From RYN-230 sp963717125 (GTDB taxonomy: Bacteria > Actinomycetota > Actinomycetes > Streptosporangiales > Streptosporangiaceae), in assembly GCA_963717125.1 (NCBI GenBank), contig CAVQVG010000006.1, forward strand, positions 62,001 through 126,000: 64,000 nucleotides of DNA, read 5' to 3'. A model generated the notes under the pieces. The model was given only the letters and a program-made list of their open reading frames with translations, had not been told where the DNA came from and did not search any database. Position numbers and translations under genes: made by a program. Positions 9,534-18,493 of this stretch are shown here, piece by piece; the stretch's first letter is position 1; every line of letters begins with the position of its first letter.

Positions 9534-9855
9534 GGATTCTAACCGAGCAAGTGATGGCTGGAGCGCGCTGGCGGACGGCACCCGGCGTGCCATCGTCGGC
9601 CGCCTGGCTGAGGGGCCGCAGGCGGTGGGACAACTGGCCGCGGAGCTGCCGGTCAGCCGGTCGGCGGTCTCCCAGCACCTGAAAGTCCTCAAGGACGCCG
9701 GCCTGGTCAGTGAGCGCGCGGTCGGCACCAGGCGTGTCTACCGGCTCAATCCGGCGGCCGTGGCCGCGTTGCGCGATCAGCTCGACACCTTCTGGCAGCG
9801 GGCTCTGGCCAGCTACGTGGATGTTGCCGGACAAGCGACGGAGGAGAGCCCATGA
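9532..9855 (+). CDS. ArsR family (SdpR-like) transcriptional repressor
   Basis: 107 residues. Winged helix-turn-helix covering residues 10-85: LADGTRRAIVGRLAEGP, then the recognition helix in SRSAVSQHLKVLKDAGLV and wing ERAVGTRRVYRLN. It lacks the cysteines of metal-sensing ArsR proteins, so it more likely belongs to the SdpR-like group that is commonly paired with SRPBCC genes. The GTG start lies inside a palindrome and just after promoter-like boxes, so the mRNA is probably leaderless. The stop overlaps the next ATG (ATGA). It is predicted to repress its own operon with the two SRPBCC genes; the inducer is unknown. Confidence 0.85.
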   Translation: MDSNRASDGWSALADGTRRAIVGRLAEGPQAVGQLAAELPVSRSAVSQHLKVLKDAGLVSERAVGTRRVYRLNPAAVAALRDQLDTFWQRALASYVDVAGQATEESP

Positions 9856-10331
9856 CCCATACCGAGGTGCCCGTTGTCCGCCAGCAAGTCGTGGTCAACG
9901 CGCCGGCCGAGCAGGCCTTCAGGGTGTTCACCGAGAGGTTCGGCGACTTCAAGCCGCCGGAGCACAACCTGCTCGCGGCGCCGATCGCCGAGACAGTCTT
10001 CGAGCCCCACGCCGGCGGGCACATCTACGACCGCGCCGTCGACGGCAGCGAGTGCCGGTGGGCGCGGATCCTGGCCTACGAGCCGCCCGCCCGCGTGGTG
10101 TTCAGCTGGGACATCAGCCCGCAATGGCAGGTCGAGACCGACCCGGAGCTGACCAGCGAGGTCGAGGTCCGGTTCGTGGCCGAGGGACCGGACCGCACCC
10201 GGGTCGAACTGGAGCACCGCCACCTCGACCGGCACGGTCCCGGCTGGCAGTCGGTCAGCGACGGCGTCAACGGCGACCAGGGATGGCCGCTGTACCTGGC
10301 CCGGTACGCCGCCCTGCTCGAGGGCCGCTGA
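9852..10331 (+). CDS. SRPBCC (AHSA1-like) domain protein
   Basis: 159 residues, a single START/Bet v 1-type ligand-binding fold: the first strand VVRQQVVVNAPAEQAFRVF, a middle EPHAGGHIYDRAVDG stretch and the strand region PPARVVFSWDISPQW are typical of the activator-of-Hsp90-ATPase-like branch. It is translationally coupled to the ArsR gene by a 4-bp overlap. In actinomycetes such ArsR-SRPBCC pairs are common but the bound ligand is generally unknown, and nothing here identifies it. Confidence 0.8.
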   Translation: MTHTEVPVVRQQVVVNAPAEQAFRVFTERFGDFKPPEHNLLAAPIAETVFEPHAGGHIYDRAVDGSECRWARILAYEPPARVVFSWDISPQWQVETDPELTSEVEVRFVAEGPDRTRVELEHRHLDRHGPGWQSVSDGVNGDQGWPLYLARYAALLEGR

Positions 10332-10332
10332 C

Positions 10333-10791
10333 ATGGCGCCGACCATCGCCACCACCGTGGTGGAGCGGCCCGCAGCCGAAGTGTTCGGCTACGCCACCGA
10401 CCCCACCCGCTTCCACGAATGGCAGCAGGGCGTCATCGACGCTCACCTCGACCAGTCCGGTCCCGCGCAGGTGGGCTCGAAGTGCGTGACGACCCGGCGC
10501 ATCGGCGGCGCCAACCGGGCCGTCACCTCCGAGTTCACCCACATCGACCCGCCCAGGACATGGGGCGTGCGGGGCACCGATGGACCCATTCGCGCCACCG
10601 TCGACGTCACCGTGGAACCCCTGACCCCGACCAGTTCCCGGCTGACCATCACGGTCAACTTCGCCGGGCACGGCATCGGCAAACTGCTCGTCCCGCTCAT
10701 CGTCCGCCGCCAGGCACAAAAGGAAATGCCAGCCAACGTCGAAGCGCTGAAGCGACGCGTCGAGGCCCAGCAGCCACAGCACCCGGCGTAG
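10333..10791 (+). CDS. SRPBCC / polyketide-cyclase-like protein
   Basis: 152 residues. Starts with IATTVVERPAAEVFGYATDP, the usual first strand and helix of the polyketide cyclase/dehydrase branch of SRPBCC, and ends in a long amphipathic helix (about 120-145). One base separates it from the previous stop, so it is the third gene of the ArsR operon. It is a distinct paralogue rather than a recent copy of the preceding SRPBCC protein. A ligand carrier or cyclase role is possible; no catalytic residue can be assigned. Confidence 0.75.
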   Translation: MAPTIATTVVERPAAEVFGYATDPTRFHEWQQGVIDAHLDQSGPAQVGSKCVTTRRIGGANRAVTSEFTHIDPPRTWGVRGTDGPIRATVDVTVEPLTPTSSRLTITVNFAGHGIGKLLVPLIVRRQAQKEMPANVEALKRRVEAQQPQHPA

Positions 10792-10808
10792 GAGCGACCC
10801 CAGGCTAG

Positions 10809-11357
10809 GCTGAGCGGCAGTTCGCGCCTACGACTCTGGGTAATGCCATCCGCCGCTTTGAGACCTATGCTGGTGACCGGTATCAGCTGGATTCCCAGCT
10901 TCTCTGGCATCACCTGATAGCGGCTGCGCCGCCGCCAGCGGTGAACGCTGTCGAAAGAGCCCGGGCGAGCGTCGACTTCTTTGTCTGCCTGCTCTACGGC
11001 GGCGTCGCCACCAGCCTTCTCGCGGTTGTTGCATCTATCGTTGGGAAGAGTGGTCTCCGGACTTTCATTGCGATTCCCGCTGGCGTTTTGATAGCTTTCG
11101 CCTGCTACCGCCTGGCCGTCCTGTCCACCGACGAGTGGGATGCGGCGGTGCGGGCCGTAGTGGATCATGGCCGTGCGGGCCTGGCGGCCGCGTTCGGCCT
11201 GCAGATCCCGGCCAATCTTGACGACGAGCGCTATATGTGGCGCGCCGTCAACACGCTCGTCCGCCGGGAGTACGTCTACTCCGACAGCAGGCAGATCGCC
11301 CTCAAGCTGCGGCGGTTCAAGGAAGTACGTGACCGGGGTGCGACCCGGCGGACGTGA
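10809..11357 (+). pseudogene. 5'-truncated membrane protein gene of unknown function
   Basis: The frame is open from just after a TAG at 10806 and reads a conserved-looking stretch (TLGNAIRRFETYAGDRYQLD, nt about 10830-10890) with no ATG, GTG or TTG usable as a start. The first GTG (10941) comes only after this stretch. Two hydrophobic segments follow (LLYGGVATSLLAVVASIV and TFIAIPAGVLIAFACY) and then a basic soluble tail to 11357. I read it as the remainder of a longer actinobacterial membrane protein that has lost its 5' end. A shortened protein from the GTG at 10941 (138 aa) cannot be excluded. Confidence 0.55.
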
Positions 11358-11461
11358 TGCGGGCGCCATCAGGCGGTTGCGGCCCGCGCCGCGCCGCCGA
11401 GCGTGTTCCCCCACACGCCGACGCGGGCCGCGCAACCGTCCGTGCCCCCGGGCGGGCGACA

Positions 11462-11519
11462 ACCTGCTGGCAGCTCCGGGACCCCCCCACCCCCATGGTT
11501 TCCGGGGCTGCCAGCAGGT
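11462..11519. repeat. 18-bp inverted repeat (stem-loop) upstream of LuxR gene
   Basis: Arms 11462-11479 and 11502-11519 are reverse complements at 17 of 18 positions (ACCTGCTGGCAGCTCCGG on the left), enclosing a 22-nt C-rich loop. No T-run follows. It could end transcription from the upstream gene, or act as an operator or structured leader for the LuxR gene 64 bp downstream. Confidence 0.65.
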
Positions 11520-11582
11520 AACAGCTACTCTGCGCCACCGTGGGGCAGTTGCGGTATCGGCATTTTTGCTTAGTCTGATGCG

Positions 11583-12392
11583 GTGGCCGGGGTGGGAATC
11601 GGGACGCGTGACAGCCAGTTGCTGCACAGGCTCAGCAACGGGCTGGCTGAGCTGTACCTGCCTGACGGCGGCGACTTTCCCAGCCGGGTGGTCAGCCTGG
11701 TGTCCAGCCTCGTTCCAGCCGACTCGTGCTCGTACAACCACCTGGTCGGCCCCGTCGCCGTGGCCTGGCGGATCGAACCCGCGGCCTCGCTGGACTTCCC
11801 CGATGCCGACCAGGTGTTCCAGCAGCATCTGCACGAGCACCCGCTGCTGCGGCACTACGAGGCGACGGGCGACCTGGCCGCGCGGCGCATCTCCGACGTG
11901 GCTGGTGACCGTCAGTTCCGCGCGCTCGGCCTGTACCGCGAGTTCTACCGCCCGGCCGGGGTGGACTACCAGCTCGTCGTGAGCATTCCCGGCCCGCACG
12001 GCGGCATGATCAGCGTGGCGCTGAACCGGCGGGGCCGGGACTTCTCCGACCAGCAGCGCGAAGTGATCGACCTGCTGCGCCCGCACCTGAGCCAGGCGGC
12101 CGCCATCGCCACCCTGCTGAGCCAGCCGGTGCCCGATGCCCCCCGGGACGCCGAGGGCCGGCTGTTGCTGACCGCGCGGCAGACCAGCATTCTGCAGCTT
12201 GTCGCGGCTGGGCACTCCGACCGCGCCGTGGCCCGCGCGCTCGGCGTCAGCGTCCGCACGGTGCATACCCACCTCCAGCACATCTACCGCGCCCTGGGCG
12301 TGCGGTCCCGCACCGAAGCGATCGCCCACGTCAGGGCGCTGTCCCTCGGTGCCAGCCCCGATCGGATGAGCCTTCCACCCGGCCGACCCTAA
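11583..12392 (+). CDS. LuxR family transcriptional regulator
   Basis: 269 residues, GTG start at 11583 (GTG at 11592 also possible). The C-terminal 65 residues are a GerE/LuxR helix-turn-helix: LTARQTSILQLVAAGHSDRA, then VSVRTVHTHLQHIYRALGV. The N-terminal 190 residues form an apparent GAF-like sensor with no recognisable ligand residues. No receiver Asp pattern is visible, so it is not a classical response regulator. It precedes the MFS exporter gene in the same direction, about 140 bp apart, and may control it. Confidence 0.8.
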   Translation: MAGVGIGTRDSQLLHRLSNGLAELYLPDGGDFPSRVVSLVSSLVPADSCSYNHLVGPVAVAWRIEPAASLDFPDADQVFQQHLHEHPLLRHYEATGDLAARRISDVAGDRQFRALGLYREFYRPAGVDYQLVVSIPGPHGGMISVALNRRGRDFSDQQREVIDLLRPHLSQAAAIATLLSQPVPDAPRDAEGRLLLTARQTSILQLVAAGHSDRAVARALGVSVRTVHTHLQHIYRALGVRSRTEAIAHVRALSLGASPDRMSLPPGRP

Positions 12393-12531
12393 ACGCTGCC
12401 GCGCCCGCGGACTTCACCTTGGCCTGGCGACGGCCGCCTCATTCGTGGCGGGTGACGCGGCGGAGCGCGGTCCGCGGCACAGTAATCCGTGTGCGAGCCC
12501 AGGCGCGAGGCGCAACCGTAGGGGAGCGGGC

Positions 12532-13965
12532 ATGACGAGCGCGGCGAGCCGGCCGGCCGCGACTTCCGCGGCGCTGCGGCCGATGCTGGTCCCGCTGGCC
12601 CTGGCCCAGTTCATCTGCAGCTTCGCCGGCTCGAACATGAACGTCATGATCAATGACATCAAGGACGACCTGCATACCACGGTGCAAGGCGTGCAAGTCT
12701 GCATCACCTTGTTCCTGCTGGTCATGGCCGCCTTGATGATCCCGTGCGGGAAGCTGACCGACCGCTGGGGCCGGAAACGGTGCTTCGTCATCGGGCTGGC
12801 CATCTATGGCATCGGCGCGCTGCTCAGCGCGGCCGCGCCCGGGCTCGGCGTGCTGATCCTGGGGAACTCCATCCTCGAGGGAATCGGCACCGCGCTGCTG
12901 ATCCCGCCGGTCTACATCCTCACCACCATGCTGTTCACCACGCTGAAGTCCCGGGCGTGGGCGTTCGGGGTGATCAGCGGCATGGGCGGCATCGGCGCCG
13001 CCACCGGGCCGCTGATCGGCGGCACCATCACCACCGCGATCACCTGGCGGGCCGCGTTCATCTTCCAGGCCATCATCATCGTGGTCATCCTGCTGCTGGC
13101 CCGCAACATCACCGACCCGGTGCCCGCCGACCCGGGCCGGCCGTTCGACACGGTGGGCGCGATCCTGTCCGCGGTGGGCCTGATGGTGCTGGTCGGCGGG
13201 ATCATGGCGGCCGATAGGAGCGTGGCCCTGATGGCGATCCTGCTCGTGGCGGGGGCGCTCATCCTGGCCGGTTTCTTCGCCTGGATCCGCCGCCGGGAGC
13301 GGGCCGGTAAGGAAGCCCTGCTGTCCACCGCCCTGTTCCGCAACCGGGTGTCAAACCTGGCCCTGGTCACCCAGAACGTGCAGTGGGCGGTGCTGCTGGG
13401 CACGTCGTTCGTGGTATCCGCCTACCTGCAGGTGGTCCGGAAGTACAACGCGGTCCAGACCGGCGTCATCTTCACCGCCGCCACGGTGGGCATCTTGCTG
13501 TCCTCGCTGGCCGCCGGGCGGCTGGCCAGGCGGTACCGGCAGCGTACGCTCATCCTGGTCGGCTTCGTGATCACGATCGTCGGCATCATCGTGCTGCTGG
13601 TCCTGGTCAAGGGCCGCCCCGGTGCCTGGTACTTCGCCCCCGGCCTGTTCCTGATCGGCTTGGGCGTCGGCCTGATGCTCACCCCGTCGGTCAACTTGGT
13701 GCAGTCCGCCTTCCCGGAGAGTGCGCAAGGCGAGATCTCCGGGCTGTCCCGCAGCGTCTCCAACCTGGGCTCGTCGATCGGCACCGCGATCGCCGGCACG
13801 ATCCTGGTCGCTGGCCTCGTCGATCCCAAACGGGCCTACGGGGTCGCCATGATCGTGCTGGCCTTCATCGGCCTGATCGGCCTGGTCGCCGCGCTCCGGC
13901 TGCCCGCCGCCGATCCGGTGCCCGAATCCAGCGCTACCGCTGCTTCCGCCGAACGCCCTCCCTGA
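12532..13965 (+). CDS. MFS transporter, DHA2 (14-TM) drug-exporter type
   Basis: 477 residues from the ATG at 12532, chosen because GGGGAG sits 6 nt upstream and the extra 29 residues in frame are unlike a membrane protein start. About 14 hydrophobic segments; motif A appears as GKLTDRWGRKRCF after TM2, and the GISGMGGIGAATGPLIGG type motif C region (near residue 145) marks antiporters. It is predicted to export small molecules with proton exchange across the cytoplasmic membrane. The gene follows a LuxR regulator and converges on the DUF885 gene. Confidence 0.85.
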   Translation: MTSAASRPAATSAALRPMLVPLALAQFICSFAGSNMNVMINDIKDDLHTTVQGVQVCITLFLLVMAALMIPCGKLTDRWGRKRCFVIGLAIYGIGALLSAAAPGLGVLILGNSILEGIGTALLIPPVYILTTMLFTTLKSRAWAFGVISGMGGIGAATGPLIGGTITTAITWRAAFIFQAIIIVVILLLARNITDPVPADPGRPFDTVGAILSAVGLMVLVGGIMAADRSVALMAILLVAGALILAGFFAWIRRRERAGKEALLSTALFRNRVSNLALVTQNVQWAVLLGTSFVVSAYLQVVRKYNAVQTGVIFTAATVGILLSSLAAGRLARRYRQRTLILVGFVITIVGIIVLLVLVKGRPGAWYFAPGLFLIGLGVGLMLTPSVNLVQSAFPESAQGEISGLSRSVSNLGSSIGTAIAGTILVAGLVDPKRAYGVAMIVLAFIGLIGLVAALRLPAADPVPESSATAASAERPP

Positions 13966-14023
13966 CCCGGGCCGACGGCCGCACCAAGGCCGCTGACGTA
14001 AAGAGCGGTCACACCAGCGCCAG

Positions 14024-15697
14024 TTAGCCCGCCTGTTCCAGCCAGGTGCCGATGCTGCGGGACAGCGTGGGCATGGGCAGTGAGCCGTGGTCCAGGATGG
14101 CGCCGTGGAAGGCGGGCAGCGAGAAGGCCGGGCCGAGGCGCTGCCGGGCGTCCTCGCGGATGCGCAGGATCTCCAGCTTGCCGGTGAGGTAAGCCAGGGC
14201 CTGTCCCGGCATCACCACGTACCGGTCGATCTCGGCGGCCAGGAATTCCGGTGGCATCGGCACGTGCTCGGTCATGAAGCCCAGCGCGCGCTCCCGGCTC
14301 CAGCCGAACGCGTGCAGGCCGGTGTCCACCACCAGCCGGACGGCGCGCATCAGCGACGTGCTGATCGAGCCGAGCAGGCCGCGATCGTCCGCATACAGCC
14401 CGGCTTCCTCGGCGAGTTGCTCGGCGTACAGCCCCCAGCCCTCGGAGAACACCGGCAGGCTGCGCTGCCGCTGCAAGGCGGGCAGGCTGGTCAGCAACTG
14501 GAGCCGGGAGAGCTGGAGATGATGCCCGGGCACCGCTTCGTGGAACGCCACCACGTCGATGTCCCAGCCGGTGCCTGCGGTGGGCCGCTCGGTGTTGAAC
14601 CAGAACGTGCCGGGCCGCCCGCCGTCCTGCCGGGGCGGGGTGTAGTGCGGCGCGACGCCGCTGACCGCCACGACCTCCGGCATCGGCGTCACGTCGCACG
14701 GCGGCGGCAGCGGCGCCGGGAAGAACTCGGCGGCCCGGGCCTCGGCCCGCCGCACCGCGGCCACCGCCCGGCGCACCGCCTCGTCCGGGGGAAGCTGCCC
14801 GGCCGAGTCGCGCAGCGCGGCGAACACCTGGTCCAGCCCGGACAGCCCCAGGCCCGCGCCCAGCCGCTCGGCCCGGTCCTCCAGCGCCGCGACGTGATCC
14901 AGCCCGGTCTGGTGCAGATCGGCCGCGGTCAGCGGCAGGGTGGTGTAGATCCGGATGGCCCGCGCGTAGTCCTGCTCACCGCCGGGCAGGTAGGCCAGCC
15001 CGGCCTGGCTGGCCGGCCGGGCCCGCGGCAGCAGTTCCTTGACCGTGGCCACCCACCGGGCCAGCGCCGGGTGCACGACCTCGTCGGCCGCGGCCCGGCG
15101 GTCTTGTTCCCAGGCCGCCGCCCGCGGCCACCCGTGGGGTGGCCGTGGGGCCAGCACCGGGCTGCTGCCGGGGGTGGCCAGCACCCCCTCGGCCCAGCGG
15201 ACGGCCTGCTCGGCCAGCGGGGCGACCGGCAGCCGTCCGCTGGCTGCTCCGGTCCGCAGCCGCTCGCTGATCTGGTCCAGCCAGCCGCCGACGCGGCGCA
15301 GCCGGGTCAGGTAGGCCTCGGCCGCGTCCGGGTCGACCAGCACCGTCCTGGCCGCCACGGACAGGAACGTGGCCGGCCCGGAATACTGCATCGCGGTGAC
15401 CGTGTACTCTGCCTCGGCCAGCGCGATGTTCGCCAGCTCCTGGGTGGCCGCCTCGCGGGTGCAGTCCAGCGTGACGGCCTCGGCCGGCGTCAGCGGCCCG
15501 GCGGCGATCACGTCCGCGTCCTGGCGGAACTGACCGAGCTCGGCCTGCCAGGCCTGCCGGCCTGCCTCGCTCTCGTCCGGGACCCGGTCGTCGTAGCCGC
15601 TGATGCCGTACATGGTGGCGGCGAACGGGTTCTCTTCGAGCCAGCGCCGGTGCACCCGGTCGGCCAGGTCACGTGCTGCGGTCATGCGCCGAAGCAT
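14024..15697 (-). CDS. DUF885 family protein (putative metallo-hydrolase)
   Basis: 557 residues from ATG at 15697; ATG at 15685 is an alternative. The signature AFHEAVPGHHLQLS (about residues 390-403), with paired His and Glu, is the hallmark of the DUF885 family and suggests a zinc-peptidase-like centre. No signal peptide, so probably cytoplasmic. Full length for the family. Substrate unknown. It is a monocistronic gene convergent with the MFS transporter. Confidence 0.85.
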   Translation of the reverse strand: MLRRMTAARDLADRVHRRWLEENPFAATMYGISGYDDRVPDESEAGRQAWQAELGQFRQDADVIAAGPLTPAEAVTLDCTREAATQELANIALAEAEYTVTAMQYSGPATFLSVAARTVLVDPDAAEAYLTRLRRVGGWLDQISERLRTGAASGRLPVAPLAEQAVRWAEGVLATPGSSPVLAPRPPHGWPRAAAWEQDRRAAADEVVHPALARWVATVKELLPRARPASQAGLAYLPGGEQDYARAIRIYTTLPLTAADLHQTGLDHVAALEDRAERLGAGLGLSGLDQVFAALRDSAGQLPPDEAVRRAVAAVRRAEARAAEFFPAPLPPPCDVTPMPEVVAVSGVAPHYTPPRQDGGRPGTFWFNTERPTAGTGWDIDVVAFHEAVPGHHLQLSRLQLLTSLPALQRQRSLPVFSEGWGLYAEQLAEEAGLYADDRGLLGSISTSLMRAVRLVVDTGLHAFGWSRERALGFMTEHVPMPPEFLAAEIDRYVVMPGQALAYLTGKLEILRIREDARQRLGPAFSLPAFHGAILDHGSLPMPTLSRSIGTWLEQAG

Positions 15698-15771
15698 AGG
15701 GCGGATCGGCGCCGCGTGCTGGCGTGGGTCAGCTGGCCTTAGCCCGGCCCGGGTCAGTCCGCCGCCCTGGC

Positions 15772-17430
15772 TTACGACTCGCGCAATGCCTGTATGGTCC
15801 GCCAGGCCCGGGTGGCCAGCTGGAGGTTGAACTGGGTATCCGGGCAGCCCAGGTCGTGGCCGGACACGTCGCGGATCCGGCGGAGCCGGTACTTCAGCGT
15901 GCTGCGGTGCACCAGCAGCGCCTTGGCCGTGGCGTCGTAATTACCACCGCACTCCAGGTACTCACTCAGCGTCATAACCAGCTGCGCGCCGTGGCTGGCG
16001 TCGTAGTCCATCAGGACGCCCAGCCAGTCGCGCACGAACCGCTCCACCGAGACGGCGTTCTGCGCGGTGCCCAGCACCTGGTACACGCCTAGATCGTCGA
16101 ACCGCGTCACCTGGTCAGCTCCGCCCGCGACCTGATTCATCTTCAGCGCGAGCTGCGCTTCCTGGTAGGACAGCGGGAACTCGTCCAGCTGGCTGCGGCG
16201 GCTGCCCACCCCGATCCGGCAGTCGCCCCCGGGCCACTCGGCCAGCACAGCGGCCCGGAACTTCGCCCACGGCGCCTCGGCGTCGGCCAGGATGACCACC
16301 TCGCCGGGCCGGGGGGCAAGCAGCGACCCGACCCCGGTGTCCTGGGCGGCCCGGCGCACAGCGTAGAAGAAGCCGTCCGCCCGGTCGTTCTCCCGCTCTC
16401 CCACAACCGCGACCACCACGACCCGGTGCGGGCGGCTGAGGTCATAACCGAGCGCCTGGGCCCGGTTGAGCACCCCGGGCAGGTCGGCGCCCTCGACCAG
16501 CTCGGCGACCAGGTCGCTGCGCACCCGGGCGTCGGCCTGGGCCAGGGTCTGCAGCCGGGCCAGCTCCATGGTCAGCACCGTGGTGGCGTGCTCGATGGCC
16601 ACCCGCTCCACCTTCTCGGCCTTTCCGACCGGGTCGTGCAGCACGAGCACGCCCATGGCCGCCCCGTCCAGCCGGGCCACCGAGAACAGCCGCTCGCCGT
16701 CCCGGATCGGGGCGGCCGCCGTCATCGCCCGGCGGAGCAGCCGGTCCCGGTGTTCCGGGGTGTCCTTGGGGTAGCGCTCCGGGCGGTCCGGGCCGGCCCA
16801 GGCCCGCAGGTTACCGAACCGGTCCTCGATGGCCACCGGGTAGCCGGTCAGGTCGTGCACGGCCTGGGCGATCCCCTCCTGGCCCCGGCCTTCGAGCGCC
16901 ACCTGGGTCAGCGTGTCGTGGATCTCCATGGTCCGCCGCAGCGCCAGGTTGGTGACCTGTAGTTGCTCGGCATACTCGCGCTGGCGGGTATGCAGCCGCG
17001 TGTTGGCCAGCGCCACCCCGGCCTGCTGGGCCAGCACCCCGAGCAGGAACCGCTGCGCCTCGGCCGGCTCCTGCCCGGCCCCGACGACCAGGAAACCGGA
17101 CGGGCCGTGCGGGATCGACATCGGGTAGGCCCACGACCAGGGCACACCGGCCAGCTGCACCGGCCCGTCGTGCTGCGCCCACCGGCCGGTGCGCAAGCCC
17201 GGGCCGGCCGGCTCGTGCGCCGGTACCCGGACCTCGGCCCAGTGCCCGTCCAGGAAGATGCGCTCCGTCCAGTACGGCCCGAGGGACTCGACCGCGCTCG
17301 CCACCAGGTGCAGGATCCCCGCCTCGTCATCCTGCCGGGTCAGCAGCATGGACAGCACGAGCAAGCCCCGGAGGTCGGACAGCTGGTCGCGGAGGGCCTC
17401 AGCCCCGTCCGGGGAGCTGCCCGGCGCCAC
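15772..17430 (-). CDS. PucR family transcriptional regulator with GAF-like domain
   Basis: 552 residues from a GTG at 17430, five bases after the stop of the MEDS gene and with AGGGG upstream. The same frame is open further upstream, but there it is only the shadow of the MEDS gene. Residues about 20-200 resemble a GAF sensor, the middle part a CdaR-like GGDEF-related domain, and the C-terminus has the PucR helix-turn-helix: NYDATAKALLVHRSTLKYRL and then RIRDVSGHDL. It probably forms a two-gene operon with the MEDS sensor, making a split sensor-regulator pair. The ligand is unknown. Confidence 0.85.
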   Translation of the reverse strand: MAPGSSPDGAEALRDQLSDLRGLLVLSMLLTRQDDEAGILHLVASAVESLGPYWTERIFLDGHWAEVRVPAHEPAGPGLRTGRWAQHDGPVQLAGVPWSWAYPMSIPHGPSGFLVVGAGQEPAEAQRFLLGVLAQQAGVALANTRLHTRQREYAEQLQVTNLALRRTMEIHDTLTQVALEGRGQEGIAQAVHDLTGYPVAIEDRFGNLRAWAGPDRPERYPKDTPEHRDRLLRRAMTAAAPIRDGERLFSVARLDGAAMGVLVLHDPVGKAEKVERVAIEHATTVLTMELARLQTLAQADARVRSDLVAELVEGADLPGVLNRAQALGYDLSRPHRVVVVAVVGERENDRADGFFYAVRRAAQDTGVGSLLAPRPGEVVILADAEAPWAKFRAAVLAEWPGGDCRIGVGSRRSQLDEFPLSYQEAQLALKMNQVAGGADQVTRFDDLGVYQVLGTAQNAVSVERFVRDWLGVLMDYDASHGAQLVMTLSEYLECGGNYDATAKALLVHRSTLKYRLRRIRDVSGHDLGCPDTQFNLQLATRAWRTIQALRES

Positions 17431-17435
17431 GAGCG

Positions 17436-18044
17436 CTACCCCTGACGGGCGAGGAACTTGCCCGGCTCGATGTAATACGGATTCTCGTGCACCATGCCGT
17501 CGACGACCACCCGCGGGTGGGTGCGCAACGTGTCCATCAGCACCTCGGCGCCGAACCGGTCCAGGTCGTACAGGCACACGATGACCTGCGCGTAGTTCGG
17601 GATGACCTCGTTGAGCTTGGCTTCGTAGCGGAAGAACTCGGGCCAGCCCGCCGGCTGGTTCAGGACCGAGGGCATCTCCCCGGTGGCCCGGGTCAGGCTG
17701 AAGCCTTCCTCGGCCTGGTTCGCGTCCGCCTGCTGCCAGTAGTCGAGCATGTCCTCGGCCGAGAAGCTGCCCGAGCGCAGGTAGGCGCTGGCCGGAGTAG
17801 CCAGCTCGAGCTGCCCGGTCTCGACCGACGATCCGACGTCGACCTGCTCGCGCAGCCGGGCCAGCACGTCGGGCGGCTCGATCGACTCCAGGATGCACAG
17901 GCATTTGTCCTGGGCCCGGATGCCCTCGGCCAGGAACGGCAGGACGATCTCGTCCCGGCCCTGAGCGCCCCGGTAAAAGGAGCAGAGATGCGTGCCACGC
18001 GGGACATCCAGACCCAGGAGACCCAGCGGCACTGTTTCCGTCAT
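17436..18044 (-). CDS. MEDS domain protein (DcmR-type sensory domain)
   Basis: 202 residues from ATG at 18044 with AGGTGG just upstream; an in-frame extension to 18155 lacks a ribosome site and is Ala/Pro rich. The MEDS pattern is clear: GTHLCSFYRGAQGRDEIVLP at the start, FLAEGIRAQDKCLCI, and LNEVIPNYAQVIVCLYDLDR near residue 160. MEDS domains sense small molecules in DcmR-like regulators and in actinomycete sigma-factor-regulatory proteins. It is coupled to the PucR regulator. A fragment of a second MEDS gene lies at 32.9 kb. Confidence 0.85.
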   Translation of the reverse strand: MTETVPLGLLGLDVPRGTHLCSFYRGAQGRDEIVLPFLAEGIRAQDKCLCILESIEPPDVLARLREQVDVGSSVETGQLELATPASAYLRSGSFSAEDMLDYWQQADANQAEEGFSLTRATGEMPSVLNQPAGWPEFFRYEAKLNEVIPNYAQVIVCLYDLDRFGAEVLMDTLRTHPRVVVDGMVHENPYYIEPGKFLARQG

Positions 18045-18326
18045 GAGATCCACCTCGAGAAGCGTGTTCGGGCACGGAGTGGTGGATGGCAGCCCTGCGC
18101 ATAGAGCCGGTGGAGTTCGGCGCGCCGCTGCGGTGGGCGCGGCAGGCTGTGTCACGGGTACGTAACTATGCCAATCTACGCCTTACCCGGTCAGCTGCGT
18201 AGGTACGCGCCGCCGCGGCGGCGAACCGGCGGAATCAGGCCGGCTCGCCGCCGCGGCGACGCGCCCGGACCGGACAGCCGCCGCCAGCGCGTCGTCTAGC
18301 GGCCGCGGACGCTAGCCGAACGGGTG

Positions 18327-18470
18327 ATGCCGTTCCTCGCGGCCACCGGCATCTGGCTGCTCGCCGTAGCGCGGGTGCTGAGCGGTGCGGCGGCCGGGCT
18401 GGTCACCGGGACCGCCACCGCGGGGCTGGCTGAGTTCCAGCTCGCGGCGGCGCGGCCTGCCGTGCGATAG
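18327..18470 (+). pseudogene. MFS transporter fragment
   Basis: A 47-residue frame containing ATGIWLLAVARVLSGAAAGL and then VTGTATAGLAEFQ. This is the TM4 region of MFS exporters (R-x-L-x-G-x-x-x-G motif), with nothing of the rest of the transporter on either side. It is a relic in the 449-bp space between the MEDS and ABM-like genes; the remainder of that space (18045-18326) shows only GC-rich sequence. Confidence 0.6.
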
Positions 18471-18493
18471 CTGGTGCTCGCCCGAGCTGCGGG

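Noticed and set aside
17431..18102. N-terminal extension of the PucR frame
   Set aside because: These residues are an out-of-frame reading of the MEDS gene; the real start is the GTG at 17430.
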